This document shows positions 16,719 to 24,426 of a stretch of DNA of 64,000 bases, piece by piece. The notes under the pieces are model-generated. The model was not told the origin of the DNA. It worked only from the letters and a program-made list of their open reading frames with translations, and did no database searches. This stretch comes from PALSA-188 sp963720075 (lineage in GTDB: Bacteria; Acidobacteriota; Terriglobia; Terriglobales; Acidobacteriaceae), in contig CAVREG010000019.1 of assembly GCA_963720075.1 (NCBI GenBank), positions 1,364,001-1,428,000 on the forward strand, in the 5' to 3' direction. A program made the translations under genes and the position numbers. Each line of letters opens with the position of its first letter. Within the stretch, counting starts at the first letter, position 1.

Positions 16719-17457
16719 GCTCCAAAGCTTCATTTACGTCTCGTACCAGGTTGCGGATATACGAACGGCGGTTCAGTAGGTCCGCCATCTTGTCTCGCAC
16801 TTTTTTCCGCGCGTCTTCCGTCGAAGCGTCGTCCAGCTTGTCCCAGTCGCCCCAATAAGTTTTCAGCTCGTCAGAGAGCGCCTGGTACTTTTTCTCAAGA
16901 CCGGCTTTATGATTTTCCAGTTCCTGAATTAAAGAAGCATCGTTCTCTCCGGTCTCTTGGTTCATACGCAATTCTTCAAGCTGCATGTTGAGTTCGAAAA
17001 CTTCTTCGAGTAGGTCTTCTGGGACAACCTGCTTCTTCGCCTCACCAGAAGCGCGCGCTCTATCCGTCGCTGCCTTGGATTGCTCTTCGAGTTCCACTCC
17101 CTCGAGCCGCAGCAAATATTCCGTCCGCTTGATGGGATCTTTCAGCGTTCGATAGGCGTCATTCAGCTGCGAGCTTTGTTCGAGACTCCATTCCCGCTCG
17201 CGCTCGTCGTGGCGCGCAGCCATATCTGGATGCAACCGCCTGCTTAATTCGTAAAATTCCTTCTGCAAGTTCTCAACATCAATGTTTAGTTTGCGGGGCA
17301 AGCCAAAGAAAGCGAAGTAATCAACCGGCAACGGTGGCTGAACCTTTCCGCATGCCTTGCAGAACTGCGCCGCCCGCATGTCTCCGCATGACCAGCAGGT
17401 CGAGGTGATCTCTGGATTGCCGAGAATGGCGATTTGGGATTGTGGGGATTCGGTCAT
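16714..17457 (-). CDS. hscB: HscB J-domain co-chaperone with N-terminal CxxC zinc-finger motif
   Basis: Delivers IscU to HscA and stimulates its ATPase. The 247 residues are longer than E. coli HscB (171). The extra N-terminus carries two CxxC pairs (Cys21/Cys24 and Cys33/Cys36), as in eukaryotic HSC20. The J domain follows, with the HPD motif at 76-78 in LSRRLHPDMAARH, then the C-terminal helical IscU-binding domain (about 140-245) containing an extra coiled stretch. It lies between iscA and hscA, separated from iscA by 346 bases. Confidence 0.93.
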   Translation of the reverse strand: MTESPQSQIAILGNPEITSTCWSCGDMRAAQFCKACGKVQPPLPVDYFAFFGLPRKLNIDVENLQKEFYELSRRLHPDMAARHDEREREWSLEQSSQLNDAYRTLKDPIKRTEYLLRLEGVELEEQSKAATDRARASGEAKKQVVPEDLLEEVFELNMQLEELRMNQETGENDASLIQELENHKAGLEKKYQALSDELKTYWGDWDKLDDASTEDARKKVRDKMADLLNRRSYIRNLVRDVNEALEH

Positions 17458-17803
17458 TTGCGTTTTCCCTGAGAAAACTTGTTCTATCGAACGTTAGGCG
17501 CAATCATTGTGGAACCGGAAGAGCCTATACCGAGGATGACTGCCAGGTATAGGGGTTCCTCTCAGGCTTCGCCTGCTCGGAATGACAAGATATAGAGCAT
17601 CGAGTTCTCACTAATCTCTTAATTTCAGACCCTGGAAACTTCCTAATTTCTTCAGTTCAGACCCCTGGGAACTTCGATTTGTCTGTCTCCCACTTCTCGC
17701 AAAGGACGCGAGAAATGACGCACCCTCGTTCTAGCAATTCAGGCTGAGGTTCTTTGCGGCCGTTCTCGCGGGCGAGGGCGCCCGCGCCACACAACCCAAA
17801 CCG
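17458..17803. other. Repeat-rich gap inside the isc operon
   Basis: No gene is visible. It contains a short interspersed repeat (about 17538-17590, GGGGTTCCTCTC..GGAATGACAAG), a pair of imperfect direct repeats around CAGACCC..GGAAACTTC (about 17625-17672), and a GC-rich palindrome GCGGGCGAGGGCGCCCGC (about 17770-17790), whose type recurs near 30,455 and 54,419. If the operon is one transcript these are all in the mRNA. Confidence 0.55.
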
Positions 17804-18193
17804 TCAGCTTGAGAACGATGTGCCGCAGCCGCATGACTTGGACGAGTTTGGATTCACAAACACGAAGCCTTGCTGCATCAGCGTTTCCTGGTAATCCAGC
17901 GTCATGCCGTGAAGGTAGATAAACGACTTTGGATCCACGAAGACTCGGACATCGCCGAATTGAAAGATGCGATCTCGCTCGCGGGGCTGACTGTCGAAGC
18001 GAATGTTATAGCTCAGTCCCGAACATCCGCCGCCCTGGACGCCAAGGCGGAGTCCGCCCTGCTCCGGAGAAATCCCTTCTTTCACGATAGCCGTCCGGAT
18101 TTTTCCAAGCGCCTTGTCCGTCACCAGCACGCCGCCCTTTGGGCGGGCCACCGGTTCGGAGGTCGTCGCGGTATCGTCGGTCGCCGTTGTCAT
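17804..18193 (-). CDS. iscA: IscA, A-type Fe-S carrier
   Basis: HesB/IscA family protein that accepts and delivers Fe-S clusters. The 129 residues include an N-terminal tail of about 20 and the conserved core with the three ligand cysteines: Cys57 in GGGCSGL and Cys121/Cys123 in SCGCG. It sits 24 bases after iscU, in the conserved iscSUA order. Confidence 0.95.
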   Translation of the reverse strand: MTTATDDTATTSEPVARPKGGVLVTDKALGKIRTAIVKEGISPEQGGLRLGVQGGGCSGLSYNIRFDSQPRERDRIFQFGDVRVFVDPKSFIYLHGMTLDYQETLMQQGFVFVNPNSSKSCGCGTSFSS

Positions 18194-18217
18194 GGTTGGC
18201 TCGCTGTTCCTCGCGAA

Positions 18218-18637
18218 CTACTGAACGGTCGCGACGGCAACTGCTGGCTTCGCAGTTTCCTGCTTCTTCTTCCAGTCATGAATCGCGGCGCGGATCGCAT
18301 CTTCCGCCAGCACCGAGCAGTGAATCTTCACCGGGGGAAGCGCCAACTCCTTCACGATTTCCGTGTTTTTGATTTGCAGCGCTTCTTCCACCGTCTTGCC
18401 TTTCACCCATTCGGTGGCTAAAGAAGACGATGCAATCGCGGAGCCGCATCCGAAGGTCTTGAACTTGGCTTCCTCGATGACATTGGTTTGCGGATTCACC
18501 TTAATCTGTAGCTTCATCACGTCGCCACATTCCGGTGCGCCGACCAAACCGGTGCCAACCTCAGAGCTGTTCTTGTCCAATGACCCCACGTTGCGCGGGT
18601 TGGAATAATGATCCAGTACCTTATCGCTATATGACAT
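18218..18637 (-). CDS. iscU: IscU, Fe-S scaffold protein
   Basis: Scaffold on which IscS builds [2Fe-2S] clusters. The 139 residues have the three ligand cysteines Cys37, Cys64 and Cys107 with Asp39 and His106, and the HscA recognition motif LPPVK at 100-104. A short Ala/Val/Lys tail extends the usual 128-residue length. It is between iscS and iscA with normal operon spacing. Confidence 0.97.
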   Translation of the reverse strand: MSYSDKVLDHYSNPRNVGSLDKNSSEVGTGLVGAPECGDVMKLQIKVNPQTNVIEEAKFKTFGCGSAIASSSLATEWVKGKTVEEALQIKNTEIVKELALPPVKIHCSVLAEDAIRAAIHDWKKKQETAKPAVAVATVQ

Positions 18638-18674
18638 TTTCTCTCCTCAAAGAAATCTATTTTCAAAATTCGAT

Positions 18675-19949
18675 TTAATGCGCTTCAGCCGCCCACTTTA
18701 CTGACTTAATATCAATGCCTTCTTTCGCCATTTCGTAAAGCGGCGATAACTCACGCAGCCGCGATACCGTCTCGACCACTCGGTCGGCGACGTAATCAAC
18801 TTCGGCTTCAGTATTGAATCGCCCTATGCCGAAGCGAATTGAACTGTGCGCCAAGTCATCACCCGTGCCCAAGGCCTTCAATACATAAGATGGCTCAAGC
18901 GTCGCGGAGGTGCATGCCGATCCGCTCGAAACCGCGATGTCATTGATGCCCATCAGCAGAGACTCGCCTTCCACATACGCAAAGCTGATATTCAAATTGC
19001 CGGGCAGGCGATGTTCCATGGTGCCGTTGATATAAACCTCGTCGAGGCGTCCCATGATTCTTTCTTTCAGGCGATTGCGGAGACCCGCTAGGTGACAGGC
19101 TTCCTTCGCCATCTCTTCGGAGGCGATCGCGCAAGCCTTGCCAAGTCCGACGATTCCCGCCACGTTAAGAGTTCCTGAACGCATGCCACGCTCGTGCCCG
19201 CCACCATCAATGATTGCGGAAATCTGCACTCGCGGATTCTTGCGACGTACGTACAGAGCGCCGATGCCTTTTGGTCCATACATTTTGTGCGCAGAAATGG
19301 ACAGCAGATCAATGTTTTGCTTGTTCACATCAATGGGGACCTTGCCCACAGCTTGTGTTGCATCGGTATGGAAAATCACGCCGCGTTCGTGGCAAATCTT
19401 TCCAATCTCGGCGATAGGCTGAAGCACGCCGATTTCGTTGCTGGCGGCCATGATGGTTACGAGAATCGTTTTGTCATCAATCGCGCGCTTCAAGTCTTCA
19501 AGATCAATGAGCCCGTCTTTTTGCACGGGCATATACGTAACCCGGTAGCCATACTTTTCGAGGCGCTTGCAGGTATCGAGCACGGCTTTGTGCTCGGTGA
19601 CGGCGGTGATGATGTGATTTCCCTTTTCCCTGTACATCTCGGCGACGCCTTTGATTGCAAGGTTGTCGCTCTCGGTCGCGCCCGAGGTAAAGATGATTTC
19701 TTTCGGCGTGGCGCCGATTAGTTTTGCGATCTGCTCGCGCGCCGTATCCACGCCTTCTTCGGCGGCCCATCCAAATGAGTGATTGCGGCTGGCCGAGTTG
19801 CCGAATTTTTCCATGAAGTAGGGCAACATCGCTTCGAGGACCCTCGGGTCCATCGGTGTAGTGGCATGGTTATCCATGTAAATCGGCAGCTTGATTCCGT
19901 TCGCTTCGGTTCGCTGTTCCTGAAAAAACGTCTTTACATCCGTACTCAT
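18675..19949 (-). CDS. iscS: IscS cysteine desulfurase
   Basis: PLP enzyme that takes sulfur from cysteine for IscU and thiolation pathways. The 424 residues contain the PLP Lys222 in SAHKMYGPKG and the persulfide Cys346 in SSGSACTSATLEPSYVL, the hallmark of the IscS (not SufS) class. About 18 residues precede the usual N-terminus. It follows iscR by 58 bases. Confidence 0.97.
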   Translation of the reverse strand: MSTDVKTFFQEQRTEANGIKLPIYMDNHATTPMDPRVLEAMLPYFMEKFGNSASRNHSFGWAAEEGVDTAREQIAKLIGATPKEIIFTSGATESDNLAIKGVAEMYREKGNHIITAVTEHKAVLDTCKRLEKYGYRVTYMPVQKDGLIDLEDLKRAIDDKTILVTIMAASNEIGVLQPIAEIGKICHERGVIFHTDATQAVGKVPIDVNKQNIDLLSISAHKMYGPKGIGALYVRRKNPRVQISAIIDGGGHERGMRSGTLNVAGIVGLGKACAIASEEMAKEACHLAGLRNRLKERIMGRLDEVYINGTMEHRLPGNLNISFAYVEGESLLMGINDIAVSSGSACTSATLEPSYVLKALGTGDDLAHSSIRFGIGRFNTEAEVDYVADRVVETVSRLRELSPLYEMAKEGIDIKSVKWAAEAH

Positions 19950-20007
19950 CGTTGTTCTCCGTGCCGCTTTAAGATAATTTCCAGTAAAGACGAAGCAAGC
20001 TACGTCT

Positions 20008-20481
20008 CTAAGGCAATGACAAATTTACGAGCTCACCTTTGTGGCTGGATTCCGTTTGAGAATGCTGATCTGGTTCTGATTCTTCCCGCATGTCCGATAT
20101 AGTGATGCGCCGCAGCACCTGTTCGATGCTGTCATTCACCCGCCGCAGGGGCTCGCGGATCGTGCAGCGTTCGCTCTGATCACACTCGCCACGAACGGTG
20201 ATGCATGAGGTGATAAACAATGGCCCATCAATCGCGCGGATAACTTCGAACGCTGTGATCGTCCGCGCATTTCTCGCCAGCGTATATCCACCTTTGGTTC
20301 CGTGCTGGGACTGCAATAATCCGGCCTTGACTAGTCGCTGCAAAATTTTCGCCAGGGCCTCAACCGGAATTCCATACGAGTCGGCTACGTCTTTGGCGCT
20401 GCAAGCCCCTCCCTCCGGATGCTCGGCGAGGTGCTTCATGGCCATCAATGCGTAGTCCGCTTTTTTGGTTAGCTTGAGCAC
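20008..20481 (-). CDS. iscR: IscR-like Rrf2 family transcription regulator
   Basis: Predicted Fe-S cluster-sensing repressor of the operon it heads. The 157 residues start with the Rrf2 winged helix (KKADYALMAMKHLAEHP and the DVADSYGIPVEALAKILQRL recognition helix). Three cysteines lie in CITVRGECDQSERC (spacing C-x6-C-x5-C; E. coli IscR has C-x5-C-x5-C). The start is GTG at 20479-20481. A promoter and a matching operator lie directly upstream. Cluster type cannot be told from sequence. Confidence 0.9.
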   Translation of the reverse strand: MLKLTKKADYALMAMKHLAEHPEGGACSAKDVADSYGIPVEALAKILQRLVKAGLLQSQHGTKGGYTLARNARTITAFEVIRAIDGPLFITSCITVRGECDQSERCTIREPLRRVNDSIEQVLRRITISDMREESEPDQHSQTESSHKGELVNLSLP

Positions 20482-20497
20482 TGGAGCCTGACTTCCC

Positions 20498-20522
20498 TAA
20501 TACGACCTTTTTAGTCGGATAT
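20498..20522 (-). promoter_or_regulatory. Candidate IscR type-1-like operator upstream of iscR
   Basis: On the minus strand the 25 bases begin ATATCCGACT, continue with five A and end GGTCGTATTA. They fit the general form of the E. coli type-1 IscR site (ATA..YGACT..W3..GTC..). The site starts just four bases downstream of the -10 box, so binding would block transcription. It is an imperfect palindrome centred on the A run. Confidence 0.65.
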
Positions 20523-20526
20523 AAGT

Positions 20527-20555
20527 ATTTTAGCCTGCGCTATGGCCAAAAGCAA
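20527..20555 (-). promoter_or_regulatory. Promoter of the isc operon
   Basis: Minus-strand -35 TTGCTT (20550-20555), 17-base spacer and -10 TAAAAT (20527-20532). The spacing is ideal and the boxes match sigma-70 consensus at 4 of 6 and 5 of 6 positions. Transcription should begin within the adjacent operator. Confidence 0.65.
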
Positions 20556-20810
20556 CCCATAGCACCCAACTGCTAGCTCAAACGGCTCAAACGTAACATA
20601 TTCGGGCTGAACAGTTTAGGGGGAAGCGCGAACTCTTAATATTTGTAGTTAAACGATGCTTAAAGACGGTCACGAGCTAAGCCTTTGTCAGTTACCAATG
20701 GATCGGTTCTCCAGAGCCGAACGGGACGCGGGCGGCTAGCCGCAGTGCTAGAAGCCCGAAGCTTGAACGCGCGTTCCGAGGGCCAAACTTCCGTACGTCA
20801 CTGTTGGTAC

Positions 20811-20886
20811 TTGACAACTTCTCCCGGTGACGCTAAAAATACGGAAATTTCCGGCGAAAATCGTTTCTTCCCCGAAGCGGGAAGAA
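20811..20886 (+). promoter_or_regulatory. Promoter and leader hairpin before the zinc-ribbon mini-gene
   Basis: TTGACA (20811-20816), a 17-base spacer and TAAAAA (20834-20839) form a good sigma-70 promoter. The leader then contains an 8-bp stem, TTCTTCCC (20865-20872) with GGGAAGAA (20879-20886). The rest of the gap from 20556 shows nothing I recognise. Confidence 0.6.
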
Positions 20887-20943
20887 GAGACCGGATTTAT
20901 GACTTCAAGCCTTCCCAAACACCTCCCCGAGAAGAGAGCCGCA

Positions 20944-21093
20944 ATGGGACAATGCAAGCATCCGCGTGTGCAGATCGTGGCGCGCGAAGAAGACGCCGAA
21001 TTCGTCGAGTGCCTCGAGTGCCGCGAAATCTTTGAGTCCAGCGAATTCGCGGACATGGCTATTGAAGACACGACGATCGCCAACGAACTCTAA
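20944..21093 (+). CDS. Small zinc-ribbon-like protein
   Basis: From the ATG at 20944 it encodes 49 residues beginning MGQCKHPRV, with a second pair of cysteines in VECLECREIF; C-x-H plus C-x2-C could bind zinc. The C-terminal half is acidic. The frame is open from 20827, but that start overlaps the promoter; an ATG at 20899 would add 15 residues. I know of no defined function. It stands alone between the divergent isc promoter and a response regulator. Confidence 0.6.
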   Translation: MGQCKHPRVQIVAREEDAEFVECLECREIFESSEFADMAIEDTTIANEL

Positions 21094-21187
21094 TCCTTGA
21101 TTACTCTTTTCCCCAAAGTAACCCCGGCGTGGACTTATCCCCTTGTGGCACGACTTTACAGTTGTTAATGTCGGAATAGGGCAAACT

Positions 21188-21595
21188 ATGCGCGCGGACA
21201 GGGAAACGCCTTTTGCAGCTTTGGTGGTGGACGATTCCATGCTGATCCGTCATACCGTTTCCCGCTTCCTCGAGGATAGAGGATTCTTAGTGGAGTCTGC
21301 GACCAACGGCCAGGAGGCTCTTGAACGTCTTAAGCGGCATATTCCAGATGTGATTATTACCGACATGGACATGCCGAAGATGAGCGGTAGCGCTCTGATT
21401 CAAGCTCTGAAGTCAGATGCGAAGACTGCAGAAATCCCCGTGATCGCCCTAGCGGGAAAGAGCAGCGGCGCCAAATACGAACAGCATGGCGCAAACTTCG
21501 CGATCTTCAAGGATATTGAGATCGAAGACCAACTTGAGAAAGCGCTACAGGCAGTTCTAGGGAGTAGATCTGTCGCGAAGTGCACAGGACTGTAG
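21188..21595 (+). CDS. Single-domain response regulator (CheY-like), atypical
   Basis: The 135 residues from the ATG at 21188 form one receiver domain with no output domain. The acidic pair is in VVDDS, the phospho-acceptor Asp in IITDMDMPKMSG, and the conserved Lys in IFKD. The Thr/Ser that normally follows strand 4 is replaced by Ala (PVIALAG), so the switching mechanism may be altered. No histidine kinase is nearby, so it is an orphan. A TTG at 21143 is a weaker start. Confidence 0.82.
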   Translation: MRADRETPFAALVVDDSMLIRHTVSRFLEDRGFLVESATNGQEALERLKRHIPDVIITDMDMPKMSGSALIQALKSDAKTAEIPVIALAGKSSGAKYEQHGANFAIFKDIEIEDQLEKALQAVLGSRSVAKCTGL

Positions 21596-21646
21596 CTACC
21601 GCTCCTTATCTTCTGTCTTCATTCTATTATCTTCCTCCCTCAATTT

Positions 21647-22798
21647 TTATTTAAGGATGAGTGCCGGCTCCGCGGAGAAATCCATCGTCGCAAAATCTCG
21701 GGCGATCAACTTGGGATAGGCCGCTGCTGCTATCATCGCGGCATTGTCGGTGGAAAGAGAACGAGAGGGAAAAAAGACCTGTATTCCTTCCTTTCGCGCT
21801 TCGATTCCAAAACGGCTCCGCAATTCATTGTTAGCAGCCACTCCCCCAGTTACGAATAACGTGGCCGCGTTGTAATTTCTGCAAGCTTCCAAAGTCTTGC
21901 GCATCAAATCCTCGACAATAGTGCGTTGAAACGATGCGATTAGGTCGAGAGTATTTTGCGGACAGGCGGAGCGATAATCTTCGAGGGTCGGTTTGCTGAT
22001 CCTGACTATTTGTTTCCTGCGGTTTTCGATCTCGGCCTGTAAATTATGCGTCTCAACATGTCGAAGGACCGCCGTCTTAATTCCACTGTAAGAAAAGTCA
22101 AAGCGAGGCGAATCTTCCGCTGGACGCTTCTCGTTACGATCACGATGTTTCAGTTGCGGCGAAGCAAATTTCACAACTGCCGGATCTCCAAATTTGGAAA
22201 GCTTATCTATGATCGGTCCCCCCGGATAGCCAAGTCCTAGAAGCTTTGCCACTTTGTCAAAGGCTTCGCCGGCCGCGTCGTCGCGGGTGCGTCCAATGTT
22301 TCGATAAGACCAAATGTCTCCCGTTTGCTCCGCTAGATAAAGGTGTGTGTGCCCCCCGGAAACAACCAGCGCGATAACTGGAAAATTGACGAGATGATTG
22401 CCCTTCTCCCGTTCTTCGAGCAATACCGCATGAATGTGGCCTTCAAGGTGGTTCACGGCAATCAGGGGTTTATCTAAAGCGAACGTGAGGGCTTTTGCGT
22501 AACTGATGCCCACTAGAAGCGCGCCGGCAAGCCCGGGCCCTTGGGTGACGGCCACCGCATCAATGGATTGATAGGATTCGCCAGCGTCAATAAGCGCTTT
22601 TCGAACTACCGGAACTATTGCACGCAGATGCTCACGCGAAGCTAACTCCGGAACCACCCCGCCGTACGGTTGATGAATTGCGATCTGCGAGAAAACTACG
22701 TTGGAAAGGACTTGTTCGCCTGCGCGTACGACCGCTGAAGCGGTTTCATCGCACGAGGTCTCGATGCCGAGGATAATTCCGCCACTAGTGTGTGCCAT
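21647..22798 (-). CDS. tsaD: TsaD, tRNA N6-threonylcarbamoyladenosine transferase subunit
   Basis: Kae1/YgjD family protein that transfers threonylcarbamoyl to A37 of ANN-decoding tRNAs, with TsaB and TsaE. The 383 residues start with ILGIETSCDETASAVV, have the metal-binding NHLEGHIHA and the C-terminal LFVTGGVAANNELR. The length exceeds E. coli TsaD (337) because of an insert near residues 210-260. Its start overlaps the end of tdh by 14 bases, so the two are co-translated. Confidence 0.96.
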   Translation of the reverse strand: MAHTSGGIILGIETSCDETASAVVRAGEQVLSNVVFSQIAIHQPYGGVVPELASREHLRAIVPVVRKALIDAGESYQSIDAVAVTQGPGLAGALLVGISYAKALTFALDKPLIAVNHLEGHIHAVLLEEREKGNHLVNFPVIALVVSGGHTHLYLAEQTGDIWSYRNIGRTRDDAAGEAFDKVAKLLGLGYPGGPIIDKLSKFGDPAVVKFASPQLKHRDRNEKRPAEDSPRFDFSYSGIKTAVLRHVETHNLQAEIENRRKQIVRISKPTLEDYRSACPQNTLDLIASFQRTIVEDLMRKTLEACRNYNAATLFVTGGVAANNELRSRFGIEARKEGIQVFFPSRSLSTDNAAMIAAAAYPKLIARDFATMDFSAEPALILK

Positions 22799-23837
22799 TG
22801 GGATAAAGCAAAATCTTGCTGGCTTCTCCAGTTTTCAAACGGTCCATGCCTTTGGAAAAATCGCTCATAGCCATGCGATCGGTAATTACAGGATGCAGGT
22901 CAAGTTTGTGGTTCTTCAACAAAGCACTCATCTGGTACCACGTCTGGTACATCCGGCGCCCGTTGATTCCTTGCACGGTGATGCCTTTAAAAATAATATC
23001 TTCCGAAAAATTAAGTGAGATTGGTTTCGAGGTGAGGCCAAGGAGAGATATGCGTCCTCCGCGCCTCACGATGTCGAATGCAATCCGGATCGCGTCAGCC
23101 TGCCCCGCCATCTCCAGCACTACATCTACGCCGAGACCGCCAGTTTTTTCCATGATCACTGAGCGGACATTTTCCGTGGTGGGATCCAGAATAAAGTCGG
23201 CATGCATCTCTTTCGCAATACGGCGGCGATATTCGTTCACCTCGATGGCGAAAACCTGAGATGCCCCGACCGCGCGAGCCACGGCGATTGAGAACAATCC
23301 GATTGGTCCGCATCCAGTGATTGCGACCGTCTTTGCGGCGATTTCCCCGGCCAGCACCGCGTGGACGGCATTTCCCAGAGGATCGAGGATGGAGGCGTAT
23401 TCCTGCGGAATCTCAGGATCGAGCTTCCAGATATTCGATTCTGGTATCACGACGTATTCGGCGAATGCGCCGTCAGAATCCACGCCGATGATCTTTACGT
23501 TCTGGCAGATGTGAGCTTCGCCAATACGGCATTGAAGACATCTGCCGCAAGCGACGTGCATTTCGGCGGAAACGAAATCGCCTTCCTGTGTGGTGTTAAC
23601 CTTCTTGCCGCACGCTACTACGTGGCCGCAAAATTCGTGGCCGGGAATTAACGGTGGGTGAATGCGATTTTGCGCCCATCGGTCCCATGCGTAGATATGG
23701 AGATCGGTGCCGCAAATGGACGCGACCTTCACCTTCACCAAAACTTCGTTGTCACCGAAGCTGGGAACCTCGACCTCACGGACTTCCGTGCCCGGAGCGG
23801 CTCTTTGTTTTACGACCGCCATCATTGTATTGGGCAT
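22785..23837 (-). CDS. tdh: L-threonine 3-dehydrogenase
   Basis: Zinc-dependent medium-chain dehydrogenase oxidising L-threonine to 2-amino-3-oxobutanoate with NAD. The 350 residues have the catalytic-zinc Cys in SICGTDLHIYAWD, HEFCGHV, the structural-zinc cysteines in CGRCLQCRIGEAHIC, and the NAD fold GCGPIGLFSIAVA. The sequence matches Tdh over the full length, so sorbitol dehydrogenase is less likely. It is upstream of and overlapping tsaD; both involve threonine. Confidence 0.93.
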   Translation of the reverse strand: MPNTMMAVVKQRAAPGTEVREVEVPSFGDNEVLVKVKVASICGTDLHIYAWDRWAQNRIHPPLIPGHEFCGHVVACGKKVNTTQEGDFVSAEMHVACGRCLQCRIGEAHICQNVKIIGVDSDGAFAEYVVIPESNIWKLDPEIPQEYASILDPLGNAVHAVLAGEIAAKTVAITGCGPIGLFSIAVARAVGASQVFAIEVNEYRRRIAKEMHADFILDPTTENVRSVIMEKTGGLGVDVVLEMAGQADAIRIAFDIVRRGGRISLLGLTSKPISLNFSEDIIFKGITVQGINGRRMYQTWYQMSALLKNHKLDLHPVITDRMAMSDFSKGMDRLKTGEASKILLYPNGTH

Positions 23838-24042
23838 GAATGAGACTTCCGCACAAAGCAGCGTTTTTTAGTCTAGCACCGTCGTTGAGCCGGTATCCGA
23901 TCCCGAACTTTTGCTGGCCGCAAGTTCGGCCCTATTCGCTTGCCCGTCCGATAAAGAGGAATCGCCGAGCGCGAAAGATTTGCTGGTTCCCAAACGGCAA
24001 ACACTTCCACAAATTAAAACCACAAGGAACCACAGATTTCTA

Positions 24043-24071
24043 TTGACAGTTCGTTTACTAGCACTCAATAT
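24043..24071 (+). promoter_or_regulatory. Promoter of a micro transcription unit
   Basis: Perfect -35 TTGACA (24043-24048), 17-base spacer, and a weak -10 CAATAT (24066-24071). It is followed immediately by a perfect hairpin, a ribosome-binding site, a 13-codon frame and a terminator. The rest of the gap from 23838 to here shows nothing I recognise. Confidence 0.5.
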
Positions 24072-24075
24072 CTTG

Positions 24076-24098
24076 TGGTAGCAATGTAGTTGCTACCA
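24076..24098 (+). ncRNA. Perfect 9-bp leader hairpin
   Basis: TGGTAGCAA (24076-24084) pairs exactly with TTGCTACCA (24090-24098) around a 5-nt loop. It would form at or near the 5' end of the transcript from the promoter at 24043 and could protect it or bind a regulator. Confidence 0.55.
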
Positions 24099-24149
24099 GA
24101 GATGGTGAAGCAAAACGTTTCAAGGGAAAATCGTACAGGAGGAAACTAA

Positions 24150-24191
24150 ATGCCAGCAAAGAAAAAGGCAGCCAAGAAAAAGAAACACTAA
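24150..24191 (+). CDS. Lysine-rich 13-residue peptide
   Basis: ATG at 24150, TAA at 24189-24191: MPAKKKAAKKKKH. Shine-Dalgarno AGGAGG lies eight bases upstream, better than most genes in this window. Eight of 13 residues are lysine. A strong terminator follows 45 bases later, so this frame is the only coding content of the transcript. Similar Lys/Ala runs occur at the tail of L21 and in the 60,263 protein. It may be a nucleic-acid-binding micropeptide, a leader peptide, or an incidental frame on a small RNA. Confidence 0.55.
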   Translation: MPAKKKAAKKKKH

Positions 24192-24236
24192 CTAAAGCGA
24201 GAACATACTCGCAACGAATTTCCGAAGTTTTGCCAG

Positions 24237-24270
24237 CCTCTCGTGAGAAGCACCTCTCGAGAGGTTTTTT
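24237..24270 (+). terminator. Intrinsic terminator of the micro transcription unit
   Basis: CCTCTCG (24237-24243) pairs with CGAGAGG (24258-24264), followed by six T. Outer GCCAGC / GCTGGC sequences extend the symmetry on both sides. Confidence 0.8.
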
Positions 24271-24426
24271 GCTGGCTGCGGTAGCCCCGACTGTTGGGAA
24301 AGTGTTCTGCCCTTGTTATTCGGCAGGAGGAATTCAAAAATCTTGTACCGCAAGCGTGGTCGTGCTAAAAACGCGGATAAGGAATTCGAAACACAGTGTC
24401 CGCGCCGAAGAGTATTCTGGACTGGC

